DNA from: Amborella trichopoda
Taxonomy: Eukaryota; Streptophyta; Magnoliopsida; Amborellales; Amborellaceae
Assembly: GCF_000471905.2 (NCBI RefSeq)
Contig: NW_006500327.1
Span: 485,822 to 549,821 of the forward strand
Length of the DNA: 64,000 nt
Direction of reading: 5' to 3'
The notes beneath the pieces are model-generated. The model saw only the letters and a list, made by a program, of their open reading frames with translations. It made no database searches and was not told where the DNA came from. A program made the position numbers and the translations under genes. Positions 58,321-64,000 of the stretch are shown in pieces (positions within the stretch are counted from its first letter, which is position 1; the number at the start of each line of letters is the position of its first letter).

Positions 58321-58742
58321 AACTTTCAAATAGAAAACTTTAAGAGAGGGAAAAAAACAAGTATAAATATCAAGTGTGAACTTCTAATTTTATAACATCA
58401 GATAATACCTATACGATAGCCAAGCCACCATCTAAAGTTTACCAATTAATGCAAGGGCTACTTTTACTGAAGTCCCCTCAGAATTTTCCAATTCAGATTT
58501 AGCAAGAGTTGTATGCTCATTCCATATTTCATTTATGCCAATCCCTTACTATTCCCTGCATTCTCTCTCTAACCTTTTCTATGCCCCTTGTCTCTCCCTC
58601 TTCTAAACCCTAACCATTTTCCTCAGGGTATATTGCTAAAAAACATCTCTCCCCATGTGATGGTGGTTATATTTTTCTGGTGGGTGTTGGGGTTGGGGTT
58701 GTGTGATTTTGACGTCTTAAAACCCTAGATTTAATTATTCCA
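58321..58742. other. Spacer between two LINEs
   Basis: No gene or element end recognised. CT-rich around 58560-58610. Confidence 0.4.
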
Positions 58743-60650
58743 CCATCGAAACCAACCGAAGCTACCCGGCCTTGTATTTAAGATGGAATGTGAAAAAGCC
58801 TATAACCATGTCGACTGGGACATTTGGACCGAGTTATAAAGCTATGGGATTTGGTAGCAGGTAGAGAAGGTGGATTTCAGGCTGCATGAGGTACTCTCAT
58901 TTCTTGATACTTATCAATGGATGCCCCCATGGTTTTTTTTCTCCCTCATCTGGCCTGCATCAAGGTGGCCCCCTTTATCCTTTCCTCGTCACCACAGTAG
59001 GGGAAATTTTCAGCAAGTCCGTCTCAAACATCTATCATGGGAATCTCCTAAAAGAACCCTCTTCATCAAGTGGGGGTCCTATTTCCCATTTACAGCATGC
59101 TGACAACATACTGGTGTTTAGCGATGCGGGCCCCATCAAGTAAACAATTTACAGCTATTCCTAAGATGTTTCAAACTGTTAACAGGGCTCATTGATACAT
59201 ATGCCAAAGATGAAAGTGATGGGGTCTGTGCTACCCAAAGTGAAGAGCTTATGCTGGCTAGAGCGTTTGGATGCAAGAGACAGTCCGTATCAAACAAAGA
59301 CCATGCCCACCCTCAAACCGAGGAAGGCTTTACGAGAATAACATATTGCTGACAAAAACTGGTGACCGAACCAGACTAGGGGGCAATCTATGGGTTGAGA
59401 ACACAACCTTGCTAGCCTCTTACCCTGCTTGTTTTACCTTGCCATAGACCAAAATGGTCTCTATTAGGCAGTCTGGCGAGATGCTTGGGGGACAACTTAT
59501 TTGGGTACCAAATTTTAGGAGGAACCTACGCGACACCAAAATTAGACTTGGCAGCTCTCTTGGACCTGTTCAATCACCAATTCCTATCATGGATGGGAAG
59601 AGATAAGCTCATTTGGACCCATGTCCCTGGGCATATATACGGTTTCATCCATGTACAACGAGCTGACTGCTATGGATAGTGGGCCTGTCACCATGAGAAA
59701 GTCTTGGATCACCCCTATCCCACCCAAAATTCAGGCCTTCAATTGGCTAGCAATCTAAAAAGTTCCTCATTATGGATCAAATCCAGAGGAGAGGTACTCC
59801 TACCTCTAACAATGTGTCATGTCTAAGGAGGTGGATGAGGACGTCGACCATCTACCTGTGCCCTGCTCAGTAGCTGTCCAGGTTTGGGGATCTATTCTGG
59901 GCCTCTTTCAATGGCAGTGGGCGTCACTTGAAAGCATCAAGCACCTCTTCTCTGCTTACTTCTTGTCATTATTACTGTGTACTGGGCTACTGGCCTCTTC
60001 CTATGGTGACTATCTATACTGACCTCAATTTGGACTGTATGGCTTGAATGCGACTCTAAGATTTAGAAAGCAAGGAGAGGGGAATGGATAATTTGAATGA
60101 GAAAATTAAGGCCAGTGTCATTTTCTGAGCACAAAACCAAAAGGATTTGTTGGCTGGTCTTCAGCAGACTCCTTACAAACTCGTGTTGTGTGCAAGGGAC
60201 TAGATTGATGGTAATTACTAGATCCAACCCATGGCCTCCTCCTATTGGGGTAGTCAAACTCAATTTCAATGGTTGCCTTCTTAAGCAACCTGTGTTAGTG
60301 GGAGATTTACTTACAAACCTTCTAGCTCAGAGCCAGCTGTCTTATTCGAACTACATTGAAACTTCAAAATCCACAAAAGTCGGGTAATATCACTCTTAGA
60401 GGGCCTGAAACTATTCAATACAAGTTGGGGCCCCTCTCTTGAAGTAGTAGTGGTATGAATGTCATTATATGGGCTTCAAGGCAGAGCTCTTGTCCATGGT
60501 ATCTTGAGCAGTTTTCGATCAAATTTAAGCGATTTCCAGCAACCTGCATGTTTCCTACAAGCATAATGGTGCAAGGCAAATCAGACAGCTGATGCCCGGA
60601 TGAGGCCGTTGACACTGGTTTTGTAGTGGTAAGATCTCAAGCTTAATAGG
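58743..60650 (+). pseudogene. L1-type LINE fragment, RT to RNase H, strongly decayed
   Basis: RT pieces: KMECEKAYNHVDWD (about 58782-58823), LINGCPHGFF, SSGLHQGGPLYPFL (about 58943-58984), and ISHLQHADNILVF (about 59081-59119), where the family has a FADD box. Further on come zf-RVT-like pieces (59819-60022), an RNase H start VKLNFNGCL (about 60250-60277) and a terminal TADA-type motif near 60585. Frames change often. It is 5'-truncated. Confidence 0.7.
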
Positions 60651-60677
60651 ACACTTTCGGTTTCACATTGTAAATCT

Positions 60678-60735
60678 CTCTCTCTTGATATATATATATA
60701 TATATATATATATCAGTAGTTTAAATGTGGATGCG
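60678..60735 (+). repeat. CT/TA microsatellite and hAT end, left contig edge
   Basis: ATCTCTCTCTCTTGATA(TA)n CAGTAGTTTAAATGTGGATGCG runs to the gap edge. Almost the same sequence is found at 61438-61500 on the other side. Confidence 0.8.
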
Positions 60736-61437
60736 NNNNNNNNNNNNNNNNNNNNNNNNNNNNNNNNNNNNNNNNNNNNNNNNNNNNNNNNNNNNNNNNN
60801 NNNNNNNNNNNNNNNNNNNNNNNNNNNNNNNNNNNNNNNNNNNNNNNNNNNNNNNNNNNNNNNNNNNNNNNNNNNNNNNNNNNNNNNNNNNNNNNNNNNN
60901 NNNNNNNNNNNNNNNNNNNNNNNNNNNNNNNNNNNNNNNNNNNNNNNNNNNNNNNNNNNNNNNNNNNNNNNNNNNNNNNNNNNNNNNNNNNNNNNNNNNN
61001 NNNNNNNNNNNNNNNNNNNNNNNNNNNNNNNNNNNNNNNNNNNNNNNNNNNNNNNNNNNNNNNNNNNNNNNNNNNNNNNNNNNNNNNNNNNNNNNNNNNN
61101 NNNNNNNNNNNNNNNNNNNNNNNNNNNNNNNNNNNNNNNNNNNNNNNNNNNNNNNNNNNNNNNNNNNNNNNNNNNNNNNNNNNNNNNNNNNNNNNNNNNN
61201 NNNNNNNNNNNNNNNNNNNNNNNNNNNNNNNNNNNNNNNNNNNNNNNNNNNNNNNNNNNNNNNNNNNNNNNNNNNNNNNNNNNNNNNNNNNNNNNNNNNN
61301 NNNNNNNNNNNNNNNNNNNNNNNNNNNNNNNNNNNNNNNNNNNNNNNNNNNNNNNNNNNNNNNNNNNNNNNNNNNNNNNNNNNNNNNNNNNNNNNNNNNN
61401 NNNNNNNNNNNNNNNNNNNNNNNNNNNNNNNNNNNNN
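60736..61437. other. Assembly gap, 702 N
   Basis: All bases unknown. The similar flanks suggest the gap may not represent real missing sequence. Confidence 1.
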
Positions 61438-61478
61438 AATCTCTCTCTCTTGATATATATATATATATATATATATAT

Positions 61479-64000
61479 CAGTGTTTTAAAATGTGGGATG
61501 CGGCCCTGATGCGATGGGGGGCCGATGCGGCGATACGGCTCGATGCGGCCCGGATGCGGGTGCATCGCGATGATGCGGTCAATAAATGTAAAAAAAATCT
61601 AAAAAAATAAGTTAATGCATAGAAAAAAATATGAAGGTGATATATGTGATAGTAGGTATTTTAGTTTAATGATTAACTTCAAAACTATTAGATGTCGGAG
61701 CTTTTGTATCCAGTTATCCACTATTCCCTGATAGAAACTAGAAACTTGAAACCAGCTTCATAAAGCATTCAACAATCAACAACCATAAGCACAAATTTGC
61801 ACCATAAGGACAACCATCAACAACCATAAGTACAACCATAAGCACAAAATAGTGATATAACAAAATACAAACCAAAAGTCAAGCTCAAGAAGAGTTAGTA
61901 GTTAATAACTTAATACAATCATCCATTTTGAGAGTCAATTTTGAAATTTGAACTTCATTTTTTCAAATATCAATCAGACAAGTCATCGTGAGAGTCGTCA
62001 TGCGCATCATCAATATCATCCTCGACGGCCTCCATGTATTCTTCTTCATCTTTCTCCTCTGAGTCAGCTTCCTCCTCGACCTCTGAAGCTAATGTGCGAG
62101 TGCGACTAGACTCAGCAGCTCCTCTACTCCTTTATGCTCTAGTGTTAAGTCGATCTTCTTCATTAACCCTTGTTGCTAGCTCGACATCAAGCCATGTAAG
62201 ATCCTCACCCTCAAACACACGCTCTTGTCTTGGATCCACGGTCCATTCACTTATGGAATCACCATCAGCTTCATATAATTGAATAGGGTTGAGCTTCGTG
62301 CGATTTTCATACCTCTCCCTAAGCCGCTCGTTATACCGCACATAAACCAAATCATTCAACTTTTTCTGCTCCAACCTATTTCTTTTTTTGTATGGAGCTG
62401 TGGTAGAAATTTGAAATCAGAGAAATTAGATTTTAGATTAGAAAATTGAAATTCAAGAAATAAGGATTAAGGAATAAGGAGTAAAGGACTTACATGCTCA
62501 AATGCACTCCAATTGCGCTCACAACCAGATGAGCTACATATGAGATTCAACACTCGAATAGCGAGATGTTATAGATTTGGTGTCTCGCTTCCATATAATG
62601 CACACCATGCAGATAATATTTTATAATTTAGAATATAGTTAAACATTAAGGGTATAAAATAAACAATGGAACTATACATAAAGTAAGAGACAAGTAAGAT
62701 TATTTTTGGGCTTTTGGCCTTTACCTGGATCTGTAGTGGTCCTATTTTGAGTGGCAATATCTCTCCCAAAGTTTCCCAAGGCTAACTTGAACTTAATCAA
62801 TTCATGGTTCTGGATCTCATCCTGGATATCTTTGTCTGGCACCAACCTCTCCAGCACATCTAAGAACCCACCATTTATTACACGATCTGACTCAATGGAT
62901 GGGTGCTTGTAGTGAAGGGAGGGTTTAGAAAATAACCGGCTGAATGGAGGTGCCTGTGAAGCTGGGTATCCCATCTCCTATCAATAATTTCAAGCATAGC
63001 CTTGCGCATAATTTCATCATCCTTTAAAACATCTTTTATTTCAGTTTTTTCCCTAGTCATTGCCTTATGTATGTAGCCCATGGCGAGCTTTGCATCACCA
63101 TAACTAGTCGAAACACTCTCACTAAAGGGCGAGCCACCTCCAATGCAATAATTATTTGACTTCAAAATTCAAAATAATTTTTTTAGCCTTTCTCCCATCC
63201 TTATGCTTTGACCATTTGCTTTGACTCCATTGCTCTGAAGAAAACATGGTCCTCAAGGCACTTTTTTGCTTGGCTAGGCTTCGAAGAGTGAGAAATGGCA
63301 TGGCAAATCTAGTGATACCCGGTCTCACTAATTCTCTCTTCTTTGTAAAAGACCTCATCATGCTTAGAACCATGGTGTGATTGTAAATAAATCCAACACC
63401 AAACACAGCTCTTGAAATCACCCCACCAAATAAAGATGTTGTACCCATTTCCTTAAGCATAAGATTAACACAGTGAGATGCACAATGTGTCCAAAACATA
63501 TGCTTCTTTTTCAAAGTCCAAAAATGCCCAACTGCAGCATAGTTGGCACCATTGTCAGTGATAATTTGTGCCACATTTTGCTCCCCAACAAAATTGACAA
63601 TCTCATCCAACAAGCCAGATAAGTATATACCATCATGTGACTTGTTTGATGCATCAATAGACTTAACAAAAAAAGTACCTGTTGGGCAGTTAAACCAAAA
63701 AATTAATGAATGCCCTTGATTTCCCATCGGACCAACCATCGCACATAATAGTGGCCCTATATTTCTTCCACCCTTCTCTCTGAGAAATCAAAATTTTATT
63801 CACATCAAATACAACATCCTTCAACAAGGGCTCCCTAACCTCATGTAGTGAAGGAGGAATAAGTCCTGAGCCATATTGCCCAATTGCCTGGACCATACAT
63901 GCAAAACTATCCAGAGTTATAGTATTAAAAGGAATGCCAACCATGTAAATCCACTTTGAAATCCACTTACATACCGACTTCCTTTGTTCTTTCTTATATT
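61479..64000 (-). mobile_element. hAT transposon, 3' half, continues beyond the window
   Basis: The terminus CAGTGTTTTAAAATGTGGGATGCGG is at 61479. The next 95 bp hold seven or more GATGCGG-type words in both orientations. Transposase exons follow on the minus strand. The other end and the target duplication are outside the window; the bases before CAGTG are a TA microsatellite. Confidence 0.8.
61970..63944 (-). pseudogene. hAT transposase with DUF659, hATC and acidic tail (few breaks)
   Basis: From high to low coordinates: SFACMVQAIGQYG; DUF659 with GWKKYRATIMCDGWSDGK (about 63764-63711); SIDASNKSHDG; IITDNGANYAAVGHFW (about 63573-63526, the second acidic position); HCASHCVNLMLKEMG; then DAKLAMGYIHKAM and RRWDTQLHRHLHSAGYFLNP (about 62980-62930); LALGNFGRDIA; the hATC block with WCALYGSETPNL and CSSSGCERNWSAFEH (about 62550-62495). 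An intron of 96 bp at 62398-62493 has GT (GTAAGT) and AG and restores LHTKKRNRLEQKKLNDLVYV. A stop at about 62132 precedes the tail EVEEEADSEEKDEEEYMEA and DDSHDDLSD, stop 61970-61972. Other breaks: a stop near 62573 and a frame change near 63720. The BED part is outside the window. Confidence 0.85.

Noticed and set aside
60663-61565. Long frames across the gap
   Set aside because: They consist of unknown bases and TA repeats.

Overview
The window is nuclear DNA from a flowering plant. It carries an intron-containing CSLC glucan synthase gene, the last exon of a proline iminopeptidase gene, plant L1-type and RTE-type LINEs, hAT transposons, many MITEs and an endogenous plant pararetrovirus. 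The species cannot be named from the sequence alone. Coding density is very low. Most of the 64 kb is nested, decayed mobile DNA, and there is one 702-base assembly gap.

Layout. 1-5650: degenerate endogenous pararetrovirus (capsid with zinc knuckle, protease, RT, RNase H, a small 3' ORF, then a TATA box and poly(A) signals). 6-23 kb: two diverged copies of a long non-coding repeat. One copy is split by an LTR-retrotransposon remnant with a 41/107-bp minisatellite. The other is split by a 2.3-kb LTR-like insert with an 84-bp minisatellite. This region also holds a segmental duplication with a LINE tail and hAT-type non-autonomous elements with a nested foldback MITE. 23-34 kb: a MITE field (two related families plus foldbacks), an RTE LINE on the minus strand, and AT-rich filler. 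34-40 kb: the one complete gene, CSLC, five phase-0 exons encoding 711 residues. 40-46 kb: more MITEs, LINE tails and tandem repeats. 46.2 kb: the terminal exon of a proline iminopeptidase gene on the minus strand, with no other exon recognised in the window. 48-58.3 kb: a long L1-type LINE on the minus strand. Its endonuclease domain is split by a hAT derivative, which is itself split by a second copy of the same family in opposite orientation. 58.7-60.7 kb: a decayed LINE on the plus strand. 60.7-61.4 kb: the gap, flanked on both sides by nearly the same sequence. 61.5-64 kb: an intron-containing hAT transposase on the minus strand, running out of the window.

The most interesting object is the nested hAT pair at 52058-55535. 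Both copies lack the transposase catalytic core but keep a coding unit of three tandem BED-type zinc fingers joined to an acidic tail. A similar tail ends the fuller hAT transposase at 62-64 kb. The pair therefore looks like internal-deletion derivatives that encode a DNA-binding-only protein. By position they also form two long inverted repeats, a possible natural hairpin source. A repressor role is inference only.
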